Shown: positions 24,299 to 32,505 of the stretch, piece by piece
How positions within the stretch are numbered: the first letter of the stretch is position 1
Layout of the letters: every line of letters starts with the position of its first letter
DNA from: Roseiflexaceae bacterium
Lineage (GTDB): Bacteria; Chloroflexota; Chloroflexia; Chloroflexales; Roseiflexaceae
Direction: 5' to 3'
NCBI GenBank assembly: GCA_947474225.1
Contig: CANJHS010000022.1
Span: forward strand, 1-48,508
DNA length: 48,508 nt
Notes under the pieces: generated by a model
Database searches by the model: none
What the model saw: only the letters and a program-made list of their open reading frames with translations
What the model was told of the DNA's origin: nothing
Position numbers and translations under genes: made by a program

Positions 24299-26455
24299 TT
24301 ACTGCATCGTCGCAGCCGACACCACCCGTAATGGGTATGTCTGCTCGAGCACCCCGTTGGCATCGCGTAGCACAATGGCAATCCGGTAGGTGCCGGTCAT
24401 TGTGGATGTCAGACGTAATTCATCGAGCTGGAAGGCCATGGCATCTGCCGGCACATGACGCTGATGCACCACCTCCGCTAGTGTCGTGCCATCAGGGTCG
24501 CGGATCGTCAAGGTGACAGTGACAGCAATTGCCTCGCGCAGATCGTTGATTACATACAGCGGTACGTCCACCGTTTGGCCTATCGGTGACGGGCTCGCCG
24601 CCAAAATCGTACAGGCATAGGTGGGTCGGAAGGCGCGTTGGAGTGCATAGTACGACGCTTTGGGCACGCGCCAATAGTCGATAATCGCCCACGAAACGGC
24701 CGGGTTGGCGTCGCTAAACATAAACGGCACAATCCCTCCCGTCGGGCGATATTTACGCACGCGCAAGCGGTCGACATAGAAGCGGTTGATCTCGGATTGA
24801 TACTCCTGGGTCATCGTAATCAGCGTCCGCAGGTCAGGGGCGCTACGCCAGTCCATCCAATGCGCCAGAATGTCTGGTTGGAAGCTGTGCTGTTGCACCA
24901 AGCGGGCCACATCCAATCGGCGCACATCGGCATCCATAAAGCGCACGGCACTTTCGTAGTTGGGGAAGCTCTGGGCACCAAATTCCGTCACAAAGCGGGT
25001 ATTGTTGGGGAAGCGCGCGATAATCTGCTCCCACGCAGACAGCTTGCCATAGATGCCATACCAGCCATAGTAGAAGTGCGTGTCGGTGCCGCGTGCCAGC
25101 AATGGTACGGCGTATTCGCCCGAAGACCGGACGCTCTGACGCTGCTCGTCCTCACTGTTTACCACCTGTTGCAGGGCGACGTCGAGCACATTGCGATTCC
25201 AGTTCCAGCCAAATACCGACAGATACGTCCGCAGTTTGCTCACCAGCCGTTCGTCGCTCGTATCGGCAACATACACCGCCTCGTTGTGCATACACCAGAC
25301 CACAATCGACGGGTGGTTATGGAGCAGCCGCACCATTTGGCGTACCTGACGTACGGCCGGGCCGAGCACCGTACGGGCATACAACCACTGCAACGGGAAG
25401 TCTTGCCAGAGCAACACCCCGTGCGCATCGGCCGCCGCGTACAATGCCGGGTGCCCCACGTGCGCATGCACGCGCAACACATTCATGTGACATTCCCGCG
25501 CCAATTGCATGTCGGTCGCACAGCGTTCAGCCGTAACCGTGGCGAGGCGCGTGTCCGTCGGTGGGTAATTATTGCCCTTCATGAGAAAGCGTTTGCCATT
25601 CAAGTACGGTATCCAATTGCGAAATTCGAACATCCGAATCCCATAATCGAAGGTCACACTATCGCTGGCCACACCGCGTACCACAATGGTCGCAGTGATT
25701 TCGTACAACGCGGGGTGGCCGAGGTCGTGGCTCCACCAGAGCTCGGGGTCGGGGATGCGTACCATCCCGCTGGCTTCGTGCTGGCCGGCAGCAATGGTGA
25801 TGCGACTCTCGAGTTGGTGTATTTTGCCGCCGAAGTTCTTGGGGGCAATCCGCCAGAGAATCACTGCATCGGTCGCTCGTAGCGCATCGGTGGTTATCCG
25901 ATAGCGCACATCGGCATGATCGGTGCCGATGCGCGTCGTCCCGAGCAACACCTGTACGAGGTGCACGGGACCAGTTTGGATGAGCTCTACCGGCAACCAG
26001 ACGCCGCCGGGATTGGTGGTTTTGTCGAGACTATCCCAGTGTGAAAAAACACCGGTGATGAGTCGTTTGTCGATTTTGTCGTGTTCCTCGGGGCAGCGGA
26101 CTTCGAGGACGAGGTCGTTTTGGGCAGTGAGAAAACGACTGATATCGATGGTGTGAGGGCTGAAGTAGCCTTCATGGAGGCCCAGATCGACCCCATTCAG
26201 CCATGGTCGGCAGTAATAGAAAACGCCGTTGAGGCGCAAGAATGTCCGCTCTGCGCTGTCGGCAGCGCCGGCAAATACGGTACGGTAGACCATCGGCCCG
26301 ACGTAGCGCGCCAAATCGGGGTGTGATTGCCATTGTGAGGGGATGCTGGTGGGGAACCAACCGGGCACGGCGGGCGCTGGATAATCGCCCTGTGTGAAGC
26401 GGTGGACGGGACGCATCTGCCATCCCTCAGATAGTACGCGGGTTTGCCGAGTCAT
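24299..26455 (-). CDS. Glycoside hydrolase family 2 protein (beta-mannosidase/beta-galactosidase-like)
   Basis: 718 residues from the second of two adjacent ATGs (26455), which is better spaced from GGAGG. The layout is a jelly-roll sugar-binding domain (about 1-160), an immunoglobulin-like domain, a TIM barrel with acid/base N391-E392 in WCMHNEAV and nucleophile E491 in FVTEFG, and a C-terminal beta domain. No signal peptide is seen, so it is probably cytoplasmic and acts on imported oligosaccharides. Substrate specificity is not readable; mannosides, galactosides and glucuronides are all possible in the family. A strong promoter and an operator-like palindrome lie upstream, and the next gene upstream is divergent. 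Confidence 0.87.
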   Translation of the reverse strand: MTRQTRVLSEGWQMRPVHRFTQGDYPAPAVPGWFPTSIPSQWQSHPDLARYVGPMVYRTVFAGAADSAERTFLRLNGVFYYCRPWLNGVDLGLHEGYFSPHTIDISRFLTAQNDLVLEVRCPEEHDKIDKRLITGVFSHWDSLDKTTNPGGVWLPVELIQTGPVHLVQVLLGTTRIGTDHADVRYRITTDALRATDAVILWRIAPKNFGGKIHQLESRITIAAGQHEASGMVRIPDPELWWSHDLGHPALYEITATIVVRGVASDSVTFDYGIRMFEFRNWIPYLNGKRFLMKGNNYPPTDTRLATVTAERCATDMQLARECHMNVLRVHAHVGHPALYAAADAHGVLLWQDFPLQWLYARTVLGPAVRQVRQMVRLLHNHPSIVVWCMHNEAVYVADTSDERLVSKLRTYLSVFGWNWNRNVLDVALQQVVNSEDEQRQSVRSSGEYAVPLLARGTDTHFYYGWYGIYGKLSAWEQIIARFPNNTRFVTEFGAQSFPNYESAVRFMDADVRRLDVARLVQQHSFQPDILAHWMDWRSAPDLRTLITMTQEYQSEINRFYVDRLRVRKYRPTGGIVPFMFSDANPAVSWAIIDYWRVPKASYYALQRAFRPTYACTILAASPSPIGQTVDVPLYVINDLREAIAVTVTLTIRDPDGTTLAEVVHQRHVPADAMAFQLDELRLTSTMTGTYRIAIVLRDANGVLEQTYPLRVVSAATMQ

Positions 26456-26474
26456 CATTCCCTCCGTGCGACGT

Positions 26475-26488
26475 TGTGCCGCGGCACA
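26475..26488 (-). promoter_or_regulatory. Operator-like palindrome just downstream of the GH2 promoter
   Basis: TGTGCCGCGGCACA is a perfect 14-bp palindrome with a central CG, the style of LacI-family operators. It covers the bases just after the expected transcription start of the GH2 gene. A LacI-type sugar-responsive repressor is inferred; none is encoded nearby. Confidence 0.55.
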
Positions 26489-26496
26489 CATACTCA

Positions 26497-26525
26497 ATTG
26501 TATGAGTGCCATAGAGTGCTGTCAA
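26497..26525 (-). promoter_or_regulatory. Strong sigma70-type promoter of the GH2 gene
   Basis: On the minus strand, perfect TTGACA (26525 to 26520) and TACAAT (26502 to 26497) with an exact 17-base spacer. A weaker dyad ACTCA-ATTGTA-TGAGT spans the -10 box. Confidence 0.78.
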
Positions 26526-26545
26526 CGCATCTGAACGCCCTAGAT

Positions 26546-26574
26546 TTGACAGTCATGGCCAAGGATGTGATAAT
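26546..26574 (+). promoter_or_regulatory. Strong promoter of the chelatase gene
   Basis: TTGACA at 26546-26551, 17-base spacer, GATAAT at 26569-26574 with an upstream TGT making an extended -10 element. It lies about 120 bases before the start codon and is back to back with the GH2 promoter. Confidence 0.78.
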
Positions 26575-26693
26575 GAGGATATATGCAGTCTTTTTGCATT
26601 GACGGCGTTCGCGCTTTCTGTGTACACACTGCTTCGGCATTCGTCCGTTGTATGCTTGCATACGACGATGGTTGGTTTGGAAAAGAGATACCC

Positions 26694-27788
26694 ATGACCA
26701 CAGCACGTCCGGTCTACCCCTTCAGTGCCATTGTCAGTCAAGATCGACTGAAACGGGCGCTTATTTTGAATGCAATCAATGCCCGCATCGGTGGCGTGTT
26801 GATTCGCGGTGAAAAAGGTACGGCCAAATCGACGGCGGTACGTGGCCTGGCGCGGATTCTTCCGCACATCCGGGTCGTTGCCGACTGTCCCTATGGGTGT
26901 CCGCCCGATCAGCCATCTGCGATGTGCCCATCCTGCCGCGCGCGCTACGAAGTCAACCCTGATTTGCCGGTGTCCGAGCGCGCCACGCGTTTGGTTGACT
27001 TACCAGTGGCAGCCTCCGAAGACCGTGTGGTCGGCTCACTCGACCTCGAACATGCATTGACAGAAGGACAGCGTCGCTACGAACCCGGCTTGTTGGCGCA
27101 GGCCAACCGCGGGTTGTTGTACGTCGACGAAATCAACCTTCTCGACGACCATTTGGTCGATATCCTCCTCGACGCCGCTGCCATGGGCATCAACACGGTC
27201 GAGCGCGAAGGCATCAGCATTACCCACCCAGCCCGCTTCATCCTGGTCGGCACCATGAACCCCGAAGAAGGCGAACTGCGTCCGCAGTTGCTCGACCGCT
27301 TCGGTCTGGTCGTCGAAATAGGCGGTATCCACGACGTCGAAGGCCGCGTCGAAGTCATCTCGCGGCGCATGCGCTACGATGGCGACCCGGACGGCTTCTC
27401 CAAAGAATGGTTGCCCACCGAACAAGAACTGGCCGAACGCATCGTCCGTGCCCGGGCCTTGTTGCCGATGGTTCAGATAACGCGCCGTGACATGGCTGCG
27501 GTTGCGACCCTTTCGATGGAACTGGGTGTGGACGGCCATCGTGCCGACCTGGCCATCCTCGAGACGGCCCGCACCCACGCAGCATGGGCCGGTCGCACCA
27601 CATTGGCTGCCGAAGACATCCGGGTGGCTGCCGAACTGGCACTGCCGCACCGTATGCGCCGCCAACCATTCACCGAGGTCAAACTCGACGAGGCTCGCGT
27701 GGGCGAAATCCTCGATCGCGTCCAATCAGCCGAAGGTGACGAATCAGCTCAAGCCAGTGCGGACGGCGTAAAAAAAAAGACCCTCTAA
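26694..27788 (+). CDS. ChlI/BchI-like AAA+ chelatase ATPase (zero-frame product of a split chlD-type gene)
   Basis: 364 residues. AAA+ motifs are Walker [10 protein letters not shown] (39-47), Walker B LLYVDE (141-146), and [17 protein letters not shown] (sensor and arginine-finger region). A four-cysteine patch (C65, C69, C78, C81) is typical of bacterial members. This is the ATPase of magnesium- or cobalt-chelatase-type complexes that insert a metal into a tetrapyrrole. The frame ends in GVKKKTL-stop right after nine A residues (27770-27778). The -1 frame then continues through an acidic linker into a VWA domain (next entry). The short product alone equals a ChlI-type small subunit. Start 26694 has AAGAGA upstream; the in-frame extension to 26583 is unsupported. 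Confidence 0.88.
   Translation: MTTARPVYPFSAIVSQDRLKRALILNAINARIGGVLIRGEKGTAKSTAVRGLARILPHIRVVADCPYGCPPDQPSAMCPSCRARYEVNPDLPVSERATRLVDLPVAASEDRVVGSLDLEHALTEGQRRYEPGLLAQANRGLLYVDEINLLDDHLVDILLDAAAMGINTVEREGISITHPARFILVGTMNPEEGELRPQLLDRFGLVVEIGGIHDVEGRVEVISRRMRYDGDPDGFSKEWLPTEQELAERIVRARALLPMVQITRRDMAAVATLSMELGVDGHRADLAILETARTHAAWAGRTTLAAEDIRVAAELALPHRMRRQPFTEVKLDEARVGEILDRVQSAEGDESAQASADGVKKKTL
27773..27779 (+). promoter_or_regulatory. A AAA AAG slippery heptamer, candidate programmed -1 frameshift site
   Basis: In the zero frame the codons are GTA AAA AAA AAG ACC, giving the heptamer A AAA AAG, the same as the E. coli dnaX frameshift site. It sits inside an uninterrupted run of nine A residues, which could also cause RNA polymerase slippage. 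The zero-frame stop is only three codons on (27786-27788). The arms ACCCTC (27780-27785) and GAGGGT (27815-27820) could pair, but the spacing to the slip site is too short for a classic stimulator. Confidence 0.75.
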
Positions 27789-28771
27789 ACACGAGTGACG
27801 ACGGCGAGTCCAGTGAGGGTCAAGAAGAGAGTGAAGGCGGCGCAGGCGCAAATGCCAGCGCAGGGGCAACGGACCAGGGGTCCAATGCCAATAAAGAACA
27901 AGGCGGTGGCGAAAAAGCGTTCAAGGCAGGCGAGATGTTCAAGCCCAAGCGGCTCGAAGGTCAACGCGACCGCCAAGAACGCAAATCGCCCGGGCGCCGC
28001 AGCAAGACTCGTACCACACGCAAGCAGGGTCGCTATGTCAGCAGTCGTGCAGCCCACCGCGTTACCGACCTGGCTTTTGACGCAACGCTCCGGTATGCAG
28101 CTCATCTGCAACCAAAGCGCCGCGCCGATGCCTTGGCCGAAGGGAAACCCGTCCGGGCAGTGATGCTCAGACGCAGTGACCTACGCCAAAAGGTCCGCGT
28201 CCGCAAGACGCGCAACGCAGTCTGCTTTGTCGTCGACGCAAGTTGGTCGATGGCAGCTGATGAGCGGATGCGCGCCACCAAAAACGCCGTGTTGTCTCTG
28301 CTCCGTGATGCGTATCAACGCCGCGATCGGGTTGGCTTAGTGTCGTTTCAGCGTGACTATGCAACGCTGTTGTTGCCGCTGACGAGTAGTGTCGAGCTGG
28401 CCCAAAAGATGTTGCAGACCATGCCCACCGGCGGCCGGACACCGCTTTCACGCGGCCTCATGATGGGCTACGAAGTCCTTAAACGGGCGCGCCGGCAGGA
28501 CGAAGAAGTGGTCCCGCTGATGGTGCTGTTGACGGACGGTCAAGCAAACGTCGCTATGACCGATTTGCCCCCGCAATCCGAGAGTTACTCGATTGCAGAC
28601 TTCATCGCCAGCGAAGAAATTCGCTCGGTGGTTATCGACACCGAACATCCGGTGTTCGAGCGCGGGTTAGCCAAACAATTGGCTCACCACTTAAAAGGAA
28701 ACTACTACCGGCTTGATGACTTGCGCGAGGGTGGCCTCGTCGATTTGGTCCGGTCGGAACTGAACCGCTAA
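27779..28771 (+). CDS. ChlD-type C-terminal half: acidic linker plus VWA domain, reached by -1 frameshift
   Basis: The -1 frame is open from the slippery site, so a frameshifted product would have about 692 residues (362 from the zero frame plus 330). The added part starts with an acidic and Gly/Ala/Ser-rich linker ([16 protein letters not shown] and on), then a basic stretch, then a VWA domain with the MIDAS motif DASWSM (515-520 of the fusion) and LLTDGQAN. This matches ChlD/BchD and cobalt-chelatase medium subunits, which combine a AAA+ module, acidic linker and VWA. An internal ATG at 27935 exists but lacks a convincing ribosome site and would cut the linker. The two frames may instead be a recent disabling frameshift or a sequencing error, but the exact slippery heptamer argues for programming. 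Confidence 0.8.
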   Translation, partial: DPLNTSDDGESSEGQEESEGGAGANASAGATDQGSNANKEQGGGEKAFKAGEMFKPKRLEGQRDRQERKSPGRRSKTRTTRKQGRYVSSRAAHRVTDLAFDATLRYAAHLQPKRRADALAEGKPVRAVMLRRSDLRQKVRVRKTRNAVCFVVDASWSMAADERMRATKNAVLSLLRDAYQRRDRVGLVSFQRDYATLLLPLTSSVELAQKMLQTMPTGGRTPLSRGLMMGYEVLKRARRQDEEVVPLMVLLTDGQANVAMTDLPPQSESYSIADFIASEEIRSVVIDTEHPVFERGLAKQLAHHLKGNYYRLDDLREGGLVDLVRSELNR

Positions 28772-28817
28772 TGTTGGTTCCATATTGTAGTGCAGTATTC
28801 TAGGAGGATTACCTAAT

Positions 28818-30044
28818 ATGACCGAAGAGACACAGAATCCCACCCCAATCAGCGCCGAAACCCCAGTGGTCAGCGCCGAAACCCCAGCGGTCAGCGCCGA
28901 AACCCCAGTGGTCAGCGCCGAAACCCCAGCGGTCAGCGCCGAAACCCCAGCGGTCAGCGCCGAGACGACCGAAGTGAGCACCGACGTCGCCGAAAAGCGC
29001 GCCAAAAAAGGTATGCAAGAGTTGGTAGCAGGACAGATCCTCCAGGGCAAAGTCAAGTCCATCACCCCATACGGTGCCTTCATCAGCATCGGCGTCGGCC
29101 GTGACGGCTTGGTCCACATCTCTGAACTCGCCGATGCCCGCGTCGAAAAAGTCGAAGACGTGGTCGTCGTCGGCCAAGACGTAACCGTCAAGGTCCTCGA
29201 AATCGATCAGTCCAAGAACCGCATCAGCCTGACGATGCGCACCCAGGAACGCCCAGCCCGCACCGAGCGCCGTCGCCGACCTGAAGTCAACAACGATGCC
29301 ATCAACGCCCTCAAGGCCGGTGATTCCATCGAAGGTGTCGTCAAGAGCACGACCGCCATCGGCGCATTCGTCGATATCGGCGTCGGCAAAGACGGCCTGG
29401 TCCACATCTCTGAGCTCGCCGACACCCGTGTCGCCAAGGTCGAAGACGCGGTCACCATCGGTCAGTCATACACCTTCAAAATCATCGAAATCGACCCAAC
29501 CCAAGGTCGCATCAGCCTGAGCCTGCGCCGTGCCAGCACTGACCCCAAGTTGGACGCCATTACCCAAGGCCAAATCCTCCAGGGCAAGGTCAGCGGGCAT
29601 TCACCCTTCGGCGTCTTTGTGAACATCGGCGTCGGTCGCGATGGCCTGGTCCACAGCAGCGAAATCCCCGGCGGCAAAAAGCCAGAAATCGGCTCCGAGC
29701 TGCAGGTTCGCGTCCTCAACGTCGACACGGCCAATAACCGTATCAGCTTGAGCGCCTACCTTGAAGACCGCCCCGCCAGCGACCGCCCAGATCGTGCTGC
29801 CCGTCAGCCACGTGAAGACCGGCCCGCCGGCGAGCGTCGCCCAAAGCGCGATGACAATCGCAAGCCAGAGACCTACACGTCGGCCTCAAATGCCGAAGCC
29901 GGCTTTGAAGGCGATGCAACACTGGCCGACTTGGCAGCACGCTTCGGCGCTGAAACTCGTGAGAAGTCTGGTCGTCCGGGTGCATCACGTGGCGCCAACA
30001 CACTGCCCAGCGACGTCATCAAGCGCACACTCAACGTCGAATAA
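28818..30044 (+). CDS. S1-domain RNA-binding protein with three S1 motifs (ribosomal protein S1-like)
   Basis: 408 residues. Three S1 OB-fold repeats lie at about 70-141, 168-237 and 249-314, each with the G-x-FV/FI-IGVG-DGLVH core. The N-terminus (12-53) is an ETP-rich repeat SAETPVV/SAETPAV. The C-terminus (317-408) is Arg/Asp/Pro-rich and probably disordered. E. coli S1 has six motifs; proteins with three or four are common in other phyla and aid mRNA binding on the 30S subunit or RNA decay. AGGAGG at 28802 and codon bias like that of gap suggest strong expression. It precedes rpmH but is separated by a hairpin and a separate promoter. Confidence 0.88.
   Translation: MTEETQNPTPISAETPVVSAETPAVSAETPVVSAETPAVSAETPAVSAETTEVSTDVAEKRAKKGMQELVAGQILQGKVKSITPYGAFISIGVGRDGLVHISELADARVEKVEDVVVVGQDVTVKVLEIDQSKNRISLTMRTQERPARTERRRRPEVNNDAINALKAGDSIEGVVKSTTAIGAFVDIGVGKDGLVHISELADTRVAKVEDAVTIGQSYTFKIIEIDPTQGRISLSLRRASTDPKLDAITQGQILQGKVSGHSPFGVFVNIGVGRDGLVHSSEIPGGKKPEIGSELQVRVLNVDTANNRISLSAYLEDRPASDRPDRAARQPREDRPAGERRPKRDDNRKPETYTSASNAEAGFEGDATLADLAARFGAETREKSGRPGASRGANTLPSDVIKRTLNVE
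28851..28976 (+). repeat. 21-bp tandem coding repeat (SAETPVV/SAETPAV)
   Basis: Five near-identical 21-base units at 28851, 28872, 28893, 28914 and 28935, and a degenerate sixth at 28956. They differ only in GTG versus GCG in the sixth codon, so the array is a young minisatellite in the S1 gene and likely to vary in copy number. Confidence 0.9.
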
Positions 30045-30054
30045 TATCGATGCG

Positions 30055-30085
30055 TCCCCGCCTGCACCACAGCTGTAGGCGGGGA
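30055..30085 (+). terminator. Hairpin after the S1-domain gene
   Basis: TCCCCGCCT pairs with AGGCGGGGA around a 13-base loop, 11 bases after the stop codon. There is no T tract, so it may protect the mRNA end rather than terminate on its own. Confidence 0.5.
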
Positions 30086-30125
30086 TTGCGTCACGATGAC
30101 AAGCAGATCGCTACGGCATCTCCAT

Positions 30126-30155
30126 TTGACATACACGCGCCCAAACCGGTATAAT
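30126..30155 (+). promoter_or_regulatory. Consensus promoter of the rpmH operon
   Basis: Perfect TTGACA (30126-30131) and perfect TATAAT (30150-30155) with an 18-base spacer, 81 bases before rpmH. It is the best sigma70-type match in the window. Confidence 0.88.
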
Positions 30156-30236
30156 GGCATACTGTGTCCACCGTGTTGCGACCAACACAACATATCATCA
30201 TGTGGCCAGGTTCCTGGCTATTGAAGGGGTTAGATA

Positions 30237-30410
30237 ATGCCCAAACGTACATGGCAACCAAAGCGTATTCCACGCCGCCGCAAACACGGCTTTTTGGAAC
30301 GAATGAAAACCAAAGACGGTCGTGCCGTATTGAAGCGACGCCGGTTGTCCGGGCGCTGGCGCTTGACGGTGAGCGATGAGCGGCGAGCAGTACAGCGGAC
30401 GAGCCGCTAA
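30237..30410 (+). CDS. rpmH: Ribosomal protein L34
   Basis: 57 residues, very basic, beginning [19 protein letters not shown] and containing [17 protein letters not shown]. These are the conserved L34 blocks. L34 is a small protein of the 50S subunit. It is slightly longer than the usual 44-47 residues because of a C-terminal extension ([15 protein letters not shown]). GAAGGGG lies upstream of the ATG. The order rpmH-rnpA-yidC-jag is widely conserved near the replication origin. Confidence 0.96.
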   Translation: MPKRTWQPKRIPRRRKHGFLERMKTKDGRAVLKRRRLSGRWRLTVSDERRAVQRTSR

Positions 30411-30436
30411 GTATCGTAGAGAGAGCGGGCTGAACG

Positions 30437-30796
30437 ATGAAACGGCAGTATCGCTTGCGTCGACCGGCACACTTCCAACGAGTGCGCTCTCATGGTAATC
30501 ACCATGACGATGCAAGGCTGTCTATCAGCGTTTTGCCCGCTCGTCAACGTACCGCACGCTGCGGCATAGTGGTCGCTCGCCGTCATGGTGGAGCGGTCAC
30601 GCGTAATCGTATCAAGCGCCGCGTCCGCGAAGCTATTCGTCTCCAATATCAATATATCCGTGGGAATGTGGACATTGTCTTTATTGCACGCTCCCGTTCC
30701 CTTTTGTTGACCCCTTTCCCCAAACTCATCGAACTCGTTGCTACTCTTCTGCGTCGTGCCGGCGTGTATTCCCAGCCCGAGATCACGCCCACGTAA
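30437..30796 (+). CDS. rnpA: Ribonuclease P protein component
   Basis: 119 residues, basic. The family signature is GGAVTRNRIKRRVREAIR (about residues 51-68), preceded by the FQRVRSHG and LSISVLPAR segments. The protein binds the RNase P RNA and helps it recognise the 5' leader of precursor tRNAs. It lies 26 bases after rpmH and 14 bases before yidC, in the standard order. A yidD gene, often found between rnpA and yidC, is missing here. Confidence 0.95.
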   Translation: MKRQYRLRRPAHFQRVRSHGNHHDDARLSISVLPARQRTARCGIVVARRHGGAVTRNRIKRRVREAIRLQYQYIRGNVDIVFIARSRSLLLTPFPKLIELVATLLRRAGVYSQPEITPT

Positions 30797-30810
30797 AAAA
30801 GGTGATTCCC

Positions 30811-31716
30811 ATGGCTCTATGGACCTCACTCGTCTCGTTCCTCGAAGCAGTGTTGCTGACCTTCTACAACTGGACCGGCAATGGTGGTGTCGCAGTCATT
30901 ATTTTTACCATCATCGCCCGGTTGATTCTGCTCCCATTAACGATTCGCCAGCTGCAGTCGAGCCGCAAGATTCAGGCCCTTCAGCCTGCATTACAAGAGC
31001 TGCAACGGAAGCATGGCAAAGATCAAGCACGTCTCCAACAAGAGACGATGGCACTCTACAAAGAAAACAAAGCAAACCCCGTGACGGGCTGTTTGCCGAT
31101 GGTCTTCCAACTGCCGTTGTTCTTGGGGATTTACCAAGCGGTGTTCCATTTGACCAGCGTTGCCCCCGCAGAATATGCTGCTGCCAAAATGTTGGCAGTG
31201 TTGCAGACCGCCGGCAATATGGGCACCGCAATTGTTACCACTACCCTCGACCAGCCCCCGTTGTCCGGTGGATTCCTCTGGTTGATTGACCTGGGCAAAA
31301 CAGACCCATACTATATCTTGCCCGTGATGTCGGTTATTTTTCAGTTGATCGTACAGCTGATGTCGACTCCGCGTGTCCAAGACCCACAACAAAAGGCCAT
31401 GACGCAGACGCTGTTGTTCATGCCTTTGATGTTCGGCTATATCGGCTTTACCTTCCCATCTGGTGCGGTGTTGTATTGGGTCGTCGGGAGCATTCTCTCG
31501 ATGGTGCAACAGTATGTCATCGGCGGTTGGGGATCGTTGGCCAATTACCTCAAGTTTCTGCCAACAGATGCTGGGTTCTTCCCACCTCCGGTCGTTGTCG
31601 GTGTCAGCAAACACGAAATCGAAGCGAGTCATGCCCACACCAAGACGACCGCAGAATTTTGGGACGTGCTCAAACCGTTGACAGATCCGGACAGCAACAC
31701 GAACACCAACAAGTAG
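30811..31716 (+). CDS. yidC: Membrane protein insertase YidC (Oxa1 family)
   Basis: 301 residues, the short form without the large periplasmic domain of proteobacteria. The helix near residues 28-48 carries the conserved arginine R37 (IIARLILLP) of the insertion groove, followed by a charged coiled-coil loop (LQELQRKHGKDQARLQQE) and four further membrane segments, including NPVTGCLPMVFQLPLFLGIYQ. It inserts proteins into the membrane alone or with SecYEG. The ATG at 30811 is preferred over a GTG at 30802 because AAGGTG is spaced correctly. The basic/polar tail ends in DSNTNTNK. Confidence 0.95.
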   Translation: MALWTSLVSFLEAVLLTFYNWTGNGGVAVIIFTIIARLILLPLTIRQLQSSRKIQALQPALQELQRKHGKDQARLQQETMALYKENKANPVTGCLPMVFQLPLFLGIYQAVFHLTSVAPAEYAAAKMLAVLQTAGNMGTAIVTTTLDQPPLSGGFLWLIDLGKTDPYYILPVMSVIFQLIVQLMSTPRVQDPQQKAMTQTLLFMPLMFGYIGFTFPSGAVLYWVVGSILSMVQQYVIGGWGSLANYLKFLPTDAGFFPPPVVVGVSKHEIEASHAHTKTTAEFWDVLKPLTDPDSNTNTNK

Positions 31717-31745
31717 TCCCTACGTCTTGTTCCGAGGAGATGCAC

Positions 31746-32432
31746 ATGTCAAAGCAGAAGCCCTCGATCGAAATAAGCGCACGCACCGTCGCCGATGCCG
31801 TCGACCTCGCGCTTGCCCAATTGGGTCGTGATCGCGACGAAGTCGCCATCGAAATCCTGATAAGCGGCAACGACGAAGAAGAAGCCCTCGTGCGTGTCAG
31901 TGTGGTCGACGACGAACCAAGTGAACCAGCCAGCCACGAAGACTTGGCAAAGCAAGCACGCCACGTCCTCGAAACGATGCTCGAACACATGGGCGTCGAA
32001 GGCTTTGTGTCGGCCGTCAAAACCACTGCTCCTGCCCAAGACGGTGGAGTCGAAGAGACCATTACACTCCACGTCGAAGGCGCAGACGAAGAAGCCATGG
32101 GACTGTTGATCGGCCGCCGCGGCGACACGCTACGCTCCATCCAATTCATGGTCAATCTGCTCTCCGGTCGCACCAGCCGCAAGTGGCCCCAGATTGTCGT
32201 CGATGTCGGCAATTACCGCCAGCGTCGGCAAGAAATGCTCGAGAGCATGGCGCGCCGCATGGCTGAACGTGTCCACCAGAGCAAGACACCACACTACTTC
32301 GAACCAATGTCCGGTGCGGACCGGCGCTACATCCACTTGGCCCTGCGTGATGACCCCACGGTCTACACCGAGTCCGAAGGCGAAGGCGAAACCCGCAAGA
32401 TTGTCATCTTCCCCGCCAAAGCATCCAGCTGA
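31746..32432 (+). CDS. jag: Jag/KhpB-type RNA-binding protein
   Basis: 228 residues. A short N-terminal Jag domain (IEISARTVADAVDLALAQLG) is followed by an acidic linker. A KH domain contains LIGRRGDTLRSIQ with the GRRG loop at 123-126, and an R3H domain has R193 and H197 in DRRYIHLAL. KhpB-type proteins bind many RNAs and influence cell division and elongation. GAGGAG lies six bases before the second of two ATGs (31746), which is taken as start. It lies directly after yidC as usual. Confidence 0.95.
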   Translation: MSKQKPSIEISARTVADAVDLALAQLGRDRDEVAIEILISGNDEEEALVRVSVVDDEPSEPASHEDLAKQARHVLETMLEHMGVEGFVSAVKTTAPAQDGGVEETITLHVEGADEEAMGLLIGRRGDTLRSIQFMVNLLSGRTSRKWPQIVVDVGNYRQRRQEMLESMARRMAERVHQSKTPHYFEPMSGADRRYIHLALRDDPTVYTESEGEGETRKIVIFPAKASS

Positions 32433-32505
32433 CGCGACCCCCGATACGGCAGAGCGCGGTCAGGAGCGTATGCGACTGACCGCGCCGCATATTTAGGTGG
32501 ATACC

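Noticed and set aside
27935-28771. VWA protein as an independent gene starting at the ATG 27935
   Set aside because: There is no convincing ribosome site, the -1 frame is open back to the slippery heptamer, and the part before the ATG is the acidic linker expected of ChlD.
28774-28801. Promoter TTGGTT-16-TATTCT before the S1-domain gene
   Set aside because: The expected transcription start would fall at or after the AGGAGG ribosome site, so use of this promoter is unlikely.
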